The notes beneath the pieces were generated by a model. That model had not been told where the DNA came from, did no database searches, and saw only the letters and a list, made by a program, of their open reading frames with translations. Both the position numbers and the translations under genes were made by a program. This document shows, one piece after another, positions 51,174 through 61,037 of a stretch of 64,000 bases of DNA. Source of the DNA: an uncultured Marinobacter sp. (GTDB lineage: Bacteria; Pseudomonadota; Gammaproteobacteria; Pseudomonadales; Oleiphilaceae); contig NZ_CANLBK010000001.1 in NCBI RefSeq assembly GCF_947488835.1, positions 310,001-374,000 of the forward strand. The letters are read 5' to 3'. Position 1 is the stretch's first letter. Each line of letters opens with the position of its first letter.

Positions 51174-52061
51174 TTAGCAGGGCGTCAGGTGTTCGAGCAA
51201 ACGCAATGTTGCATGGGATAAGGGGTGTTGGTTGCTGGTGCACAGTTTAAGTTTTCGGCTTGCCCAGCTGTCATTCAGTGGGATGACCTTAACACGATGG
51301 GTGGTCGCATAAGGTTGCGCGATGTCCTGAGGCATGATGCCAATCCCGGGATCCTGTTCAACCATGCGTAGCAACGCTTCGTAACTTGTGACCTGAATGC
51401 GCATGCGAAAGGCCTTCTCAGCGGCAGCTGCGGCTTGCAACAACTTATTGTTGATCGCACTGCCAGTGTGCAAGCCTACATAATCGTATTGCAGGGTTTC
51501 GATAAAGCTCAGGCTGTCGGCTTGGCTGAGGGGGTGCTGGTTGGCGGTAATCAAGGCTAGCCGGTCGGACTGGTAAGGGTAAATGTTCAGGTTTTCTGTG
51601 TTGCCAAATACCTCGGTAAAAATGCCAATGTCTGCCTGGTTTTGCGCTACCGTTTCAATGATTTCAGAACTGATGCGTTCTTCCAATTGAATCTGGATAA
51701 AAGGATGCTGGTCCAGAAACGCCTTTAACTGGCCGGGTAAGAATTGCGTGATCGCTGAAATATTGGCGACGATTCGAACTTCTCCCCGAATACCTTGGGA
51801 GTATTCATGCATACGTGCATGAACCTCTTCTAGCTGATGCAGTACCCCTCTTGATAGCTGTGCGAGAGCCTTTCCCGCCTGAGTGCCCCCAACGCCTCTG
51901 TTGGTGCGAACCAGCAACTGCGTGTTGAGGCTGGTTTCGAGCTCACTGATGCGCTTACTGATGGCTGAGGCGGCAATGAATTCTTGCTCAGCCACCGCAG
52001 CAATTGTGCCGGTTTCCAAAACGCGCACAAACAGCCGCAATGAGGTGGGGTCCAAATGCAT
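51174..52061 (-). CDS. LysR family transcriptional regulator
   Basis: A 295-residue regulator with N-terminal winged HTH (about 3-60: LRLFVRVLETGTIAAVAEQEFIAASAISKRISELETSL) and a C-terminal periplasmic-binding-protein-like effector domain (about 90-290). It stands upstream of and on the same strand as the CoA transferase-lyase-TRAP genes and is likely to control them, perhaps with the imported acid as co-inducer. The 114-bp gap before the CoA transferase start holds CTCACATT and AATGTGAG (51060-51067, 51135-51142), possible but unproven target half-sites. Confidence 0.9.
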   Translation of the reverse strand: MHLDPTSLRLFVRVLETGTIAAVAEQEFIAASAISKRISELETSLNTQLLVRTNRGVGGTQAGKALAQLSRGVLHQLEEVHARMHEYSQGIRGEVRIVANISAITQFLPGQLKAFLDQHPFIQIQLEERISSEIIETVAQNQADIGIFTEVFGNTENLNIYPYQSDRLALITANQHPLSQADSLSFIETLQYDYVGLHTGSAINNKLLQAAAAAEKAFRMRIQVTSYEALLRMVEQDPGIGIMPQDIAQPYATTHRVKVIPLNDSWASRKLKLCTSNQHPLSHATLRLLEHLTPC

Positions 52062-52225
52062 ACACAGGCTCCGGGAGGGTTCGCCGTTGATTCTATGGGT
52101 TTGGGCTGAAAAAGAAAGTGCAGGGCGGATCTAACGCCTCCCCGCATTAACGAGCGGGCTCTCTATGCGGTACTATGTGCACCCACTAAGCATCCATTCC
52201 TTTGAAAGAGCAGCGTGAGGTTTCC

Positions 52226-53449
52226 ATGTTTTCTGCACTGAGCAACTTATTTCGACCTTTAATGCGTTTGGGGCTGGTTGCTCAAATTGCGCTTGGTATT
52301 GTCGCAGGCGTGTTACTGGTGATCATATCGCCTGACGCTGCCAGTTCAGTGGCTATACTTGGCCAACTGTTCGTGAAGGCTTTGAAAGCCGTAGCCCCGG
52401 TGTTGGTATTTGTTTTGGTGGCTGCGGCCATTGCCGGCCACACGCAGGGGCAACCGACCCACATACGTGGTGTGTTGTTGCTTTATATAATAGGGACGCT
52501 TGTTGCAGCAGTGGTTGCTGTGGTCGCCAGCTTTTTGATTCCAACTCAGCTGTCGCTGGACTTGAGTGGGGTCAGCGGTAACCCGCCTTCAAACATCGGC
52601 CAAATCCTGAAAAACCTTGTGCTAAGCGCAGTCAACAACCCTGTCAGGGCGCTGATGGAATCCAATTTCATTGCCATACTTGTTTGGGCGGTTGGGCTAG
52701 GCTTTATGCTGCGCACTGCGAGCGATACCACTCGCCGGGGGCTCGAGGACTTGTCTGAGGCAATCTCGGGGATTGTGCGTGGCGTGATTAGCCTTGCGCC
52801 TTTGGGTATTTTCGGGTTGGTTGCCAACACACTTGCAGAGTCTGGCATCAGTGCTTTGCTGGGTTACGGTCAACTACTCGCTGTTATTGTTGGCTGTATG
52901 TTGTTTGTGGCACTGGTTACGAATCCACTTATCGTGTTCTGGCAGATTCGAAGCAACCCCTATCCTTTGGTGTTTGAGTGCTTGCGTGGTAGTGCGATTA
53001 CTGCATTTTTTACGCGCAGTTCCGCAGCTAATATTCCTGTTAACCTTGAGCTGGCTGAGCGCCTGAAGCTCGACCCCGACACCTATACAATTTCTATCCC
53101 TCTTGGCGCTACGGTGAACATGGCGGGCGCTGCTATTACCATTTCTGTGATTTCCCTCGCGACTGCACACACGCTTGGAATTCCGGTGGATTTTGGAACG
53201 GCGCTCCTGCTCTGCGTTGTGTCGGCATTGGCGGCTTGCGGCGTATCCGGTGTTGCCGGCGGATCACTTTTGTTAATTCCCTTGGCCACCAGCCTGTTTG
53301 GAATTCCAGCGGAAGTGGCCATGCAGGCAGTTGCAATTGGCTTTGTTATCAGCGTGGTTCAGGATTCAGCCGAGACAGCGCTGAATTCCTCTACCGACGT
53401 ATTGTTCACTGCTGCGGCGTGTTATCGGGCAGATGCCAAAGAAGGTTGA
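52226..53449 (+). CDS. sstT: Serine/threonine:sodium symporter
   Basis: A 407-residue member of the dicarboxylate/amino acid:cation symporter family. From ATG 52226 (GAGG upstream; a TTG at 52202 is possible) it reads [31 protein letters not shown]. Signature segments are [42 protein letters not shown] and [23 protein letters not shown], with the TRSSAA motif in place of the SSSAT-type hairpin of the larger glutamate transporters. It takes up serine and threonine with Na+, in keeping with a marine host. Convergent with the TetR gene. Confidence 0.92.
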   Translation: MFSALSNLFRPLMRLGLVAQIALGIVAGVLLVIISPDAASSVAILGQLFVKALKAVAPVLVFVLVAAAIAGHTQGQPTHIRGVLLLYIIGTLVAAVVAVVASFLIPTQLSLDLSGVSGNPPSNIGQILKNLVLSAVNNPVRALMESNFIAILVWAVGLGFMLRTASDTTRRGLEDLSEAISGIVRGVISLAPLGIFGLVANTLAESGISALLGYGQLLAVIVGCMLFVALVTNPLIVFWQIRSNPYPLVFECLRGSAITAFFTRSSAANIPVNLELAERLKLDPDTYTISIPLGATVNMAGAAITISVISLATAHTLGIPVDFGTALLLCVVSALAACGVSGVAGGSLLLIPLATSLFGIPAEVAMQAVAIGFVISVVQDSAETALNSSTDVLFTAAACYRADAKEG

Positions 53450-53480
53450 ATGCCCGGCAATGCGTTGTTCGCCACGTTTT

Positions 53481-54119
53481 TTAGCGAAGCAAAAAATGAT
53501 CGGGCAGCTGTGCAAAAAACAGATCGATCAGGTGCGCGGTCTGCCTCTTCAGTTCAAAGCTTTCCGGCATTAATAACCATAGATAGAGCGCACCCGTTAC
53601 CTGAGCCTGAAGGTGGACTATGGCGCTCTCTATATCCAGATTCTCAGGCAGGATTTTCTCCTGCATAGCGGTACCAAAGGTTTTTCGCATTCTTGCAGAT
53701 CCGATCAGGGCATTTTCTTTTAGCAAGGTGCCAATGGGCTCACTCTGGGCTGTAATTTCGCATTTCTGGAATATGATTTCATACACCCTGCGGCGATTCG
53801 GGTTGCATTCGATTTCGTTAATGACGAACAGAATGGATTCCCGTAGGCGGGCCAGGGGATCCTGCTGGTCGGCGCCTGTCGTGCGATCCATTTCCTGAAT
53901 TGTTTGCTTGAATGACAGTGTCTGACGATCAAGCATCGCTTTAAAAATATCTTGCTTGTTCTTGAAATGCCAATAGAAAGCGCCTCGGGTTAACTGCGCT
54001 TCTTGGGCAATGTCATTCAGCGATGTCTGCGCCACTCCTTTCCGATGGAACACCATTTCTGCCGCATCTATCAATTGCTCCCGGGTCCTTTGGGCGTCCT
54101 CTTTTGTACGGCGTGCCAT
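53481..54119 (-). CDS. TetR family regulator (AcrR/TtgR-like)
   Basis: A 212-residue repressor with an N-terminal HTH (about 9-60: TREQLIDAAEMVFHRKGVAQTSLNDIAQEAQLTRGAFYWHFKNKQDIFKAML). The recognition helix TRGAFYWHF and the domain layout match AcrR/TtgR/SmeT-type repressors of RND pumps. It is divergent from a MipA-MFP-RND set and separated from it by a 9-bp-arm palindrome. Ligand binding would relieve repression of the pump. The ligand is unknown. Confidence 0.93.
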   Translation of the reverse strand: MARRTKEDAQRTREQLIDAAEMVFHRKGVAQTSLNDIAQEAQLTRGAFYWHFKNKQDIFKAMLDRQTLSFKQTIQEMDRTTGADQQDPLARLRESILFVINEIECNPNRRRVYEIIFQKCEITAQSEPIGTLLKENALIGSARMRKTFGTAMQEKILPENLDIESAIVHLQAQVTGALYLWLLMPESFELKRQTAHLIDLFFAQLPDHFLLR

Positions 54120-54162
54120 GGAAAATCTCCCTATAGGTATTTTTCCTTTATGCTAACACTTT

Positions 54163-54186
54163 TATACATACAGTCGTGTATGTATA
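54163..54186. promoter_or_regulatory. TetR operator between regulator and efflux operon
   Basis: Perfect arms TATACATAC (54163-54171) and GTATGTATA (54178-54186) with a 6-base centre AGTCGT. The arms share ACATAC/GTATGT with known AcrR-type operators. On the plus strand the site overlaps a TATAGT -10 candidate (54183-54188) of the efflux operon. It probably represses both directions. Confidence 0.85.
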
Positions 54187-54221
54187 GTGCTCCACCTTAA
54201 TTTAATGGTTTGGAGCATGCA

Positions 54222-55013
54222 GTGAAACGAAGCAAAGCCAGGTATTCGAAAGTGAGCCGCGCAGGCGTGCCGATTGTCTCCGCAATGTTGGCCACATCGG
54301 CGTTTGCAGCCAATGTCGGTGGTGCTCCGGAATGGTCTGTGGGTCTTGGATTGGGCGGTGGGTGGTCACCGGAATACCGCGGTGCTGATCGTTATTCTGC
54401 AGAGGGGCTGCCCTGGGTGCAGGCGAAAAAAGGCCGGGTATCGATAAATCCGGTTACGGGTGTTAGCTACGATTTGGTGGCCAATGAACGCTGGATGCTG
54501 GCGCCCACAATTTCATACGCCCGGGGCCGGGAAAATACCGGCGCTCTTTCTTCATTCGATAATGTGCACGGCAGCCTGATGGCCGGTGTCGTGGTTAATT
54601 GGACGAGTAACAACTGGCAACTAAACGGCGATATTGCGGCGCCGGTTAGCGGGGATGTTGAGGGCATTCGAGCGCGGGGCTATCTGCGGTATCGCGGCCA
54701 GATTGCCCAGCGGCTGCGGTTTGCAGCTGGCCCTGGAATGTCTTGGGGCAATGAGCGCTGGAACCAATCGTTGTTTGGTGTCTCCGCCGAGGACTCAGCG
54801 CGCTCGGGATTAAAAGCCTATACAGCTGATAAGGACTATGTACGGGCCAGTATGAATGGCCGCTTAACCTATCTGATAACCCGGCAGCTGAGTGTGTCAA
54901 CGGTGGCGCGCTATAGCCGGCTAATCGGGAATGCCGCCGACAGCCCAATTGTTGAAGACGTGGGCGATGCCAATCAATGGCATGGCAGCATGGCGATTAA
55001 TTATCAATTCTGA
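54222..55013 (+). CDS. MipA/OmpV family outer-membrane protein
   Basis: A 263-residue beta-barrel protein. GTG 54222 has GGAG at 54212-54215; TTG 54210 is an alternative. The signal region MKRSKARYSKVSRAGVPIVSAMLATSAFAA is followed by WSVGLGLGGGWSPEYRGADRYSAEGLPWVQAKKGRVSIN, typical of MipA/OmpV, and the chain ends in an aromatic Phe (YQF). It starts an operon with MFP and RND genes; a TolC-type channel is not encoded here. Whether it serves the pump or is only co-regulated is open. Confidence 0.88.
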   Translation: MKRSKARYSKVSRAGVPIVSAMLATSAFAANVGGAPEWSVGLGLGGGWSPEYRGADRYSAEGLPWVQAKKGRVSINPVTGVSYDLVANERWMLAPTISYARGRENTGALSSFDNVHGSLMAGVVVNWTSNNWQLNGDIAAPVSGDVEGIRARGYLRYRGQIAQRLRFAAGPGMSWGNERWNQSLFGVSAEDSARSGLKAYTADKDYVRASMNGRLTYLITRQLSVSTVARYSRLIGNAADSPIVEDVGDANQWHGSMAINYQF

Positions 55014-55038
55014 GATTTCAGTTAAAGGGCTTCGATTC

Positions 55039-56118
55039 ATGAACCGTTTGTTTTTTCGGTATCTTTCTATCTTTGGGGCACTGGCGCTTCTTGTTGGCAC
55101 TTCTGGGTGTTCCGTGGACGAGCCGGAACCTGCAACCCATGCCAGCACCACAGCGCGGCCTGCGGCCATTCAAACCATTTCGGGTTCAAATCCAGGAAGC
55201 GTAGTGTTCAATGGCGTGGTTCGTGCTGCTGATCGCGCCGAGCTTGCATTTCAGGTTCCTGGCCGGCTGATTGAAATGATGGTTCAGGAGGGAGATCGCG
55301 TTGGCAAGGATGAGGTCCTTGCCAAGTTGGACCAGGAGGAATTTCTGCGAGCGGTAAGCTCCGCCAGGGTAGAGTTCGATAAAGCCCAGGCCGATTACGA
55401 GCGGGGTGTGCAAATATTCGAGTCAACCCAGGCCATTGCCAAAAGCGATCTCGAAAAGTTGAAGGCCAGTCGGGACCTTGCCAAAAACAGACTCTCTAAT
55501 GCCCGGCAAGATCATGCAAATACAGCGCTTCGTGCCCCGTTTGAAGGTGTTATCGCAAGCAAGTCTGTTAGCAATTTTCGTAACGTGAATTCTGGCCAGG
55601 CTATCTATGTGCTTCACGATCTCAATGATCTTGAGGTGGCAGTGGATGTGCCAAGCCGGATGTTTTTGTCGCCTACCGATCAACGAAAGGCTTTTGCAAC
55701 GGTTGAGAACGATAGCGGCGAACGCTTGCCTGTGGTTTATAAAAGCCACTCATCGGAATCCGATTCGTTGTCGCAGACGTTTCGCGTAGTTCTCCGGTTT
55801 ACTGAGCTTAAAGGGCAGAATGTTTTGCCGGGGATGAATGCCCGAATTTACACGGAGGAAAATGGAATTGCTGACCATACGGTTATACAGGTACCGGTTC
55901 AGGCCGTGGTGCCCACCAATACCGGCGGGGAGTACGTGTGGCTGGTAAATGATGAGGGGGAAGTTACAAAGAACCCTGTCAAGATTGGCGGCCTGTTGGA
56001 AGACACTGTGGTGGTAAAACAGGGTTTGAAACCTGGCGACCGCATAGTGGTTGCGGGTGTTAACGCACTTACGGAAGGCATGAAGGTGCGACCCCTCAAA
56101 GAGAAGGGGCAGCCGTAA
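55039..56118 (+). CDS. RND efflux periplasmic adaptor (lipoprotein)
   Basis: A 359-residue membrane fusion protein. ATG 55039, after an AAAGGG (55024-55029), is preferred; the longer frame to 54931 lies within the end of the MipA gene. The signal has a lipobox ending TSGC. Order: lipoyl/barrel-sandwich half motif (AELAFQVPGRLIEMMVQEGDRVGKDEVLAKLD), helical hairpin, second half (ALRAPFEGVIASKSVSNFRNVNSGQAIYVL), beta-barrel, membrane-proximal domain. It bridges the RND pump to an outer-membrane channel. It overlaps the pump gene by one base. Confidence 0.93.
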   Translation: MNRLFFRYLSIFGALALLVGTSGCSVDEPEPATHASTTARPAAIQTISGSNPGSVVFNGVVRAADRAELAFQVPGRLIEMMVQEGDRVGKDEVLAKLDQEEFLRAVSSARVEFDKAQADYERGVQIFESTQAIAKSDLEKLKASRDLAKNRLSNARQDHANTALRAPFEGVIASKSVSNFRNVNSGQAIYVLHDLNDLEVAVDVPSRMFLSPTDQRKAFATVENDSGERLPVVYKSHSSESDSLSQTFRVVLRFTELKGQNVLPGMNARIYTEENGIADHTVIQVPVQAVVPTNTGGEYVWLVNDEGEVTKNPVKIGGLLEDTVVVKQGLKPGDRIVVAGVNALTEGMKVRPLKEKGQP

Positions 56119-59100
56119 TGAATCTTGCAGCCTACGCCATTCAAAAGCGCACCAGTTTATGGGTCATTATTGTTCTGATTCTGCTGGGCGGGTATCTGAG
56201 CTACAACAATCTTGGCCGCTTTGAGGATCCTGAGTTTACCATTCGCAAAGCCGTCATTAACACGTCCTATGAGGGCGCCAGTGCTCAGGATGTAGCCGAT
56301 GAAGTGACCGATGCCATTGAAGCCGCCGTGCAATCCATGCAGGAGGTAAAAGAGGTGACGTCGGTATCCAAGCAGGGGCGTTCGGAAGTCGACGTTGAGA
56401 TCAAGCTGGCGTTCTCCAAAACCAAAGCAGAGTTGGAGCAGGTGTGGGACAAGCTGCGGCGCAAGGTGAATGACGCCCAACGGTCTCTGCCTTCCGGTGC
56501 CGGGCCATCTTTTGTGAACGATGATTTTGCCGATGTGTACGCGCTTTTCTACGGTATAACCGCGCCTGGCTACAGCAATAAACAGCTACACGAGTACGCC
56601 GAATTTTTGAGTAAGGAGCTGGCACTGGTCGGCGGTGTGGCAAAAACTGCCTTGATAGGTCAGCGGGAAGACCGGATCTACATCGAAATCTCCAGCGAAC
56701 GGCTGGAGAATCTGGGGGTTACCGCGCAGCAGGTATACCAGGTTCTGCAAAAGCAGAACACGATTACAGTGGCAGGTGACGTCAAAGCCGGTTCCATGCG
56801 ATTGCCAGTGATTCCGGAAAGCGCCGTTGGAAGTTTTGAACAATTGAAAAATCTGCCGCTGGGCATTGGCTCTGATGGCCAAACGGTGAAGCTGAAGAAC
56901 GTCGCCGATGTGAAAAGAGGGTACCAGGAACCTGCGCAGTTTCTGATGGAATACAATGGCGAACGTGCCATTGGCCTGGGCATTTCCAATGTGTCCGGGG
57001 GCAATGTGGTCGAAATGGGTAACGCGGTAAAAGCTCGCCTCGCAGAACTGGACGCTCAGCGGCCCGTGGGCATGGAGTTGAATCCGGTATCCATACAGTC
57101 GGATTCCGTACAGGCCTCAATCTCGGATTTTGTCGGCAACCTGGCCGCTGCAGTGGTGATTGTTTTTGTGGTGTTGCTGGCCTTTATCGGTTTGAGATCC
57201 GGCGTCATCATTGGCTTTGTGCTGTTGCTCACTGTGGCTGGCACGTTGATTATCATGCTGATAGACGACATTGCCATGCAGCGGGTGTCTCTTGGGGCGC
57301 TGATTATTGCACTGGGCATGTTGGTAGATAACGCCATTGTGGTCACCGACGCGGTGCTGGTGAAGCTACGAAACGGTGAAGACCGCTATCAATCGGTTGT
57401 GGATGTGGTGCAGTCAACCCGTTGGCCGCTGTTGGGCGGTACGCTGGTGGGTATTCTCGCGTTTAGCGCCATTGGTTTGTCTCCCAGTGATATGGGTGAA
57501 TACGCGGGCTCACTGTTCTGGGTGATTTTGTATTCCATGGCGCTGAGCTGGCTGTTTTCGGTGACCGTAATTCCGATACTGTGCTACCAGTTTTTGACGG
57601 TGAAGCAAACCGATGAACCTGTAAAAGAAGGCCGGATATTAAGGGCTTACCGCCAACTGTTACAGTGGGTTTTGAAGTACAGGAAAACCACCGGCGTTGT
57701 GTTGCTGGCTTTGTTTGCTGGGGGGATTGCCGGTACGGGGCTGGTGCCACCGGGCTTCATGCCGGAATCCCAGAGGCCGCAATTTGTGGTGGATGTGTAC
57801 TTGCCGCAGGGCACGGACATATCCCATACCGCTGATGTGTTGGGCAGTATTGCAGATGATGTAACAACTCATGATGGTGTTACTGATGTAACTTCCTTTA
57901 TTGGCGGCGGCGGGCTTAGATTCATGCTGACCTATTCGCCAGAACCCCGTAACGCATCCTACGGGCAATTGCTTGTGGACGTGGAAGATGAAAGCCTCAT
58001 TTCGCCTTTAATAAGCAAGTTGCAGAGCGAACTGACTGAAGCCCATCCAGAGGCTGCAATCAAAGCCTGGAAGTTCATGCTGGGCCGCGGCGGCGACAAG
58101 AAAATCGAGGCCGGGTTCAGCGGCCCGGATTCGGCAGTCTTGCGTCAGTTGGCTGAACAAGCCAAAGCGTTAATGGAGCAGAACCCGAACCTGATTGCGG
58201 TGCAGGATGACTGGAGGCAGCAGGTGCCGGTTGTGGTGCCAACTTACAACCATTCGCTGCTGCAGAAATTGGGGTTAACTAGCGTTGAGCTTAACCAGGC
58301 GGTGGCGCAGACTCTCAATGGCCGCTCTGTAGGCCAGTATCGTGAGGCGGATGACCTTATCCCTCTGGTTGTGCGTGCGCCCTTTGACGAGCGCAGTCGT
58401 CAGCGCGCCATCGAGAGCATCAATGTCTACAGTGAAAAACTGGGCGAGTCGGTGCCGGTAAGCCAACTGACCGACTCTGTGCGAGTGGTGTGGCAGGATG
58501 CAATGATCCGCCGCGTTGATCGCCAGCCCACCATCATGGTGCAGTCTGATCCCGCACCGGGTATTGCCACCGACCAGGCCTTCACATCCATCCGCGAACA
58601 GATTGAAGCCATAGAGCGTCCGCCCGGATACGAACTGACCTGGTACGGTGAGTACAAAGCCTCGCGGGATGCCAACGAAGGGCTTGCCATATCGGCGCCT
58701 TACGGGTTCGCCGCCATGATTCTGGTGGTTGTATTCATGTTCAATGCAATTCGACAGCCCCTGGTGATCTGGTGCACCGTGCCTTTTGCTGTGGTGGGAG
58801 TGGTGATTGGTCTGGCGTCGTTCCAGGCGGCATTTGAGTTTATGGCGATTTTGGGCTTCCTGAGCCTGATTGGAATGATGGTGAAAAACGCCATTGTATT
58901 GGTGGATCAGGCGGATAACGACATCCAGGCAGGCATTGAACCTTTCGACGCTGTAGTACACGCCTCCATCAGCCGGGCGCGGCCCGTTGTTCTGGGAGCC
59001 TTGACCACCATTATGGGGGTAGCGCCCTTGCTGATGGACCCATTCTTCAAAAGTATGGCGGTGACCATTATGTTTGGTCTGCTGTTCGCTACGGCGCTCA

Positions 59101-59159
59101 CTCTGGTGGTGATTCCGCTGTTGTACTCCGTATTTTTCCGGATTCAATCCAAGAGCTGA
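56118..59159 (+). CDS. RND efflux pump, inner-membrane transporter
   Basis: A 1013-residue hydrophobe/amphiphile exporter of the HAE1 type, with twelve expected membrane helices. In helix 4 the acidic pair seen in AcrB is read as LVDNAIVV (Asp then Asn); other subfamilies also have a single Asp here. The FxGLRSGVIIGFVLLLTVAGTLIIML and the late MMVKNAIVLVDQA segments are typical. It is drawn together with the adaptor by a TAATG overlap. The substrate is unknown; the TetR/operator layout suggests inducible efflux of a toxic or signal compound. Confidence 0.93.
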   Translation: MNLAAYAIQKRTSLWVIIVLILLGGYLSYNNLGRFEDPEFTIRKAVINTSYEGASAQDVADEVTDAIEAAVQSMQEVKEVTSVSKQGRSEVDVEIKLAFSKTKAELEQVWDKLRRKVNDAQRSLPSGAGPSFVNDDFADVYALFYGITAPGYSNKQLHEYAEFLSKELALVGGVAKTALIGQREDRIYIEISSERLENLGVTAQQVYQVLQKQNTITVAGDVKAGSMRLPVIPESAVGSFEQLKNLPLGIGSDGQTVKLKNVADVKRGYQEPAQFLMEYNGERAIGLGISNVSGGNVVEMGNAVKARLAELDAQRPVGMELNPVSIQSDSVQASISDFVGNLAAAVVIVFVVLLAFIGLRSGVIIGFVLLLTVAGTLIIMLIDDIAMQRVSLGALIIALGMLVDNAIVVTDAVLVKLRNGEDRYQSVVDVVQSTRWPLLGGTLVGILAFSAIGLSPSDMGEYAGSLFWVILYSMALSWLFSVTVIPILCYQFLTVKQTDEPVKEGRILRAYRQLLQWVLKYRKTTGVVLLALFAGGIAGTGLVPPGFMPESQRPQFVVDVYLPQGTDISHTADVLGSIADDVTTHDGVTDVTSFIGGGGLRFMLTYSPEPRNASYGQLLVDVEDESLISPLISKLQSELTEAHPEAAIKAWKFMLGRGGDKKIEAGFSGPDSAVLRQLAEQAKALMEQNPNLIAVQDDWRQQVPVVVPTYNHSLLQKLGLTSVELNQAVAQTLNGRSVGQYREADDLIPLVVRAPFDERSRQRAIESINVYSEKLGESVPVSQLTDSVRVVWQDAMIRRVDRQPTIMVQSDPAPGIATDQAFTSIREQIEAIERPPGYELTWYGEYKASRDANEGLAISAPYGFAAMILVVVFMFNAIRQPLVIWCTVPFAVVGVVIGLASFQAAFEFMAILGFLSLIGMMVKNAIVLVDQADNDIQAGIEPFDAVVHASISRARPVVLGALTTIMGVAPLLMDPFFKSMAVTIMFGLLFATALTLVVIPLLYSVFFRIQSKS

Positions 59160-59200
59160 GCTTGCCCTAAAAGCGCTTGGATGAACCAGCACTGAAGTGC

Positions 59201-59216
59201 ACCAGCCGGAGCTGGT
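59201..59216 (+). terminator. Candidate terminator after the RND operon
   Basis: ACCAGC (59201-59206) and GCTGGT (59211-59216) flank CGGA; a weak T/A-rich tail follows. An adjacent GCACTGAAGTGC (59190-59201) can add a second small hairpin. They lie about 30-55 bp after the RND stop. Confidence 0.45.
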
Positions 59217-59288
59217 TATTTAATCAGCTTCGGTTATTCTAATTGGGTCGGATACATACAATAAAAAGATCCAATAAGAGACAATGCA

Positions 59289-61037
59289 ATGACCCCGTAC
59301 GACTTCATTATCGAAGGCGGCCGTTACTTTGACGGTACAGGCGAACCTTCCTCTATTCGCAATCTGGCTATTAAAGATGGGCGCATTGCGAAAGTAACCG
59401 CAGACCCAATACCCCACAATCAGGCAGGCCGCGTGATCGATGCCGAAGGCAAGTGGGTCACACCCGGATTCCTGGATACACACACTCATTACGATGCCGA
59501 GCTGCTGGTAAGCCCGAGCCTTTCCGAATCTGTACGCCACGGCGTTACCACCGTGTTGGTAGGTAGTTGCTCCTTGAGTATGATCTGCAGCGACTATGAG
59601 GATGCCTCAGATATTTTTACGCGGGTTGAAACCGTACCAAGGGAGCGGGTGCTGCCGATTCTCAAAGAACACAAAACCTGGTCGACGCCAAAACAATGGG
59701 TGGACCATATAAAGCAGATGCCCCTGGGCCCTAACGTCGTCAGCTTCCTGGGCCACAGCGACATGCGGGTTGGTGTGATGGGGTTAAGCCGTGCAACAGA
59801 TTTGTCCATCCAGCCCAGCGAAGAAGAAATGCAGACCATGGAGCGGTTACTGAAAGAAGCTCTTGATGAAGGATTTCTGGGGCTGTCGACCATGTGCCTG
59901 AAGTGGGACAAAGTGGATGGAGATAGGGAGTGGTCCAAGAGTTTGCCAAGCACTTACGCAAAGTGGAGTGAGATCGCTCGTTTGAACAAGTTGGTGCGCC
60001 AGTACGGTCGGGTGCATCAAGGTGCGCCGAATGCGGCGACGCCCTTGCAGATACTTCAATACGTTCGTGAGTGCGTGGGGCTGCTGCGGCGGCCGCTAAA
60101 AACCACGTTAATCAGCCAGATGGATCTGAAAGGCAGCGCGGCGCTGACCAGCCTCACCAGGATAACATCCATGTTTACCAACGCTATGCGGGGAGATTTC
60201 CGCTGGCAGGTATTGCCTACACCGTTCACGGTCTATGCAGACGGCATTGATGTGGTGTTCTTTGAAGAATTTGGGGCAGGGGAAATGGCTCTGGATTTGA
60301 AGGATGCCGTAGAGCGAAATGACCTCCTGCAGAATGAGGATTACCGTCGCAAATTCCGAAAATTCTATGGTGAAAAACTAAGCCCGCGGGTTTGGCAGCG
60401 GGACTTCGGTGACGCCATGATCATCGACTGCCCCGATGAATCACTGATCGGCAAGAACTTTGAAGAAGTAGCTCAGGCCCGGGGCATCCATGTGGTGGAT
60501 CTGTTCCTCGATCTGGTTGTGGAGTTTGGTAAAAAGATCCGTTGGTACACCACGGTTGGGAACCACCGAAAGCACGTGCTGAAACGCCTGGTAAAAGACC
60601 CCAGCACCCTCATTTCCTTTAGCGATGCCGGAGCTCATATTCGCAATATGGCTTTTTATAATTTGCCGCTACGCATGTTGAGGCTCGTTAAGGAATCCAT
60701 TGACGAGGGTGAGGCGGTGATGACCATGGAGCAGGCGGTTCATCGTTTGACGGGCGATCAAGCCGATTGGTTTGGTATTGAAGCAGGCAAGATTCGGGAA
60801 GGGGATAGGGCCGATGTGGTGGTTCTGGATCCATCCGGCTTTGACCAGAATCTTGAAGAGGTTTCCTGGGGCGAGATGGAAAACTTTGACCTGCAACGGC
60901 TGGTTAACCGTAATCCGGGCATTGTGAAAACCGTGATGATCAATGGAAAGTTAGCCATTGATGAAGAGACGTTTTTACCAGGGTTCGGGAAGGACAAGGG
61001 ATACGGAGCCTTTCTGCCCAGCGGGCAGCAGCCTTGA
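59289..61037 (+). CDS. N-acyl-D-amino-acid deacylase-type amidohydrolase
   Basis: A 582-residue amidohydrolase-superfamily enzyme. The metal motif HTHYD begins at residue 65 and a conserved Asp is in FSDAGAHIRNMAFY. The start MTPYDFIIEGGRYFDGTGEP is typical of D-aminoacylases. The C-terminal RADVVVLDPSGFDQ segment closes the small beta domain. It probably removes an N-acyl group from a D-amino acid or a related amide. Its stop overlaps the TTG of the ROK kinase gene. A relic of a near-identical gene lies at 38173-38380. Confidence 0.85.
   Translation: MTPYDFIIEGGRYFDGTGEPSSIRNLAIKDGRIAKVTADPIPHNQAGRVIDAEGKWVTPGFLDTHTHYDAELLVSPSLSESVRHGVTTVLVGSCSLSMICSDYEDASDIFTRVETVPRERVLPILKEHKTWSTPKQWVDHIKQMPLGPNVVSFLGHSDMRVGVMGLSRATDLSIQPSEEEMQTMERLLKEALDEGFLGLSTMCLKWDKVDGDREWSKSLPSTYAKWSEIARLNKLVRQYGRVHQGAPNAATPLQILQYVRECVGLLRRPLKTTLISQMDLKGSAALTSLTRITSMFTNAMRGDFRWQVLPTPFTVYADGIDVVFFEEFGAGEMALDLKDAVERNDLLQNEDYRRKFRKFYGEKLSPRVWQRDFGDAMIIDCPDESLIGKNFEEVAQARGIHVVDLFLDLVVEFGKKIRWYTTVGNHRKHVLKRLVKDPSTLISFSDAGAHIRNMAFYNLPLRMLRLVKESIDEGEAVMTMEQAVHRLTGDQADWFGIEAGKIREGDRADVVVLDPSGFDQNLEEVSWGEMENFDLQRLVNRNPGIVKTVMINGKLAIDEETFLPGFGKDKGYGAFLPSGQQP

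Noticed and set aside
53508..53530. Second LexA-like box (CTGT...ACAG)
   Set aside because: Spacing is 7, not 8, and it lies within the TetR coding region.
58275..59192. Minus-strand 305-codon frame inside the RND gene
   Set aside because: Antisense shadow of the pump gene, with the composition of a reverse read.
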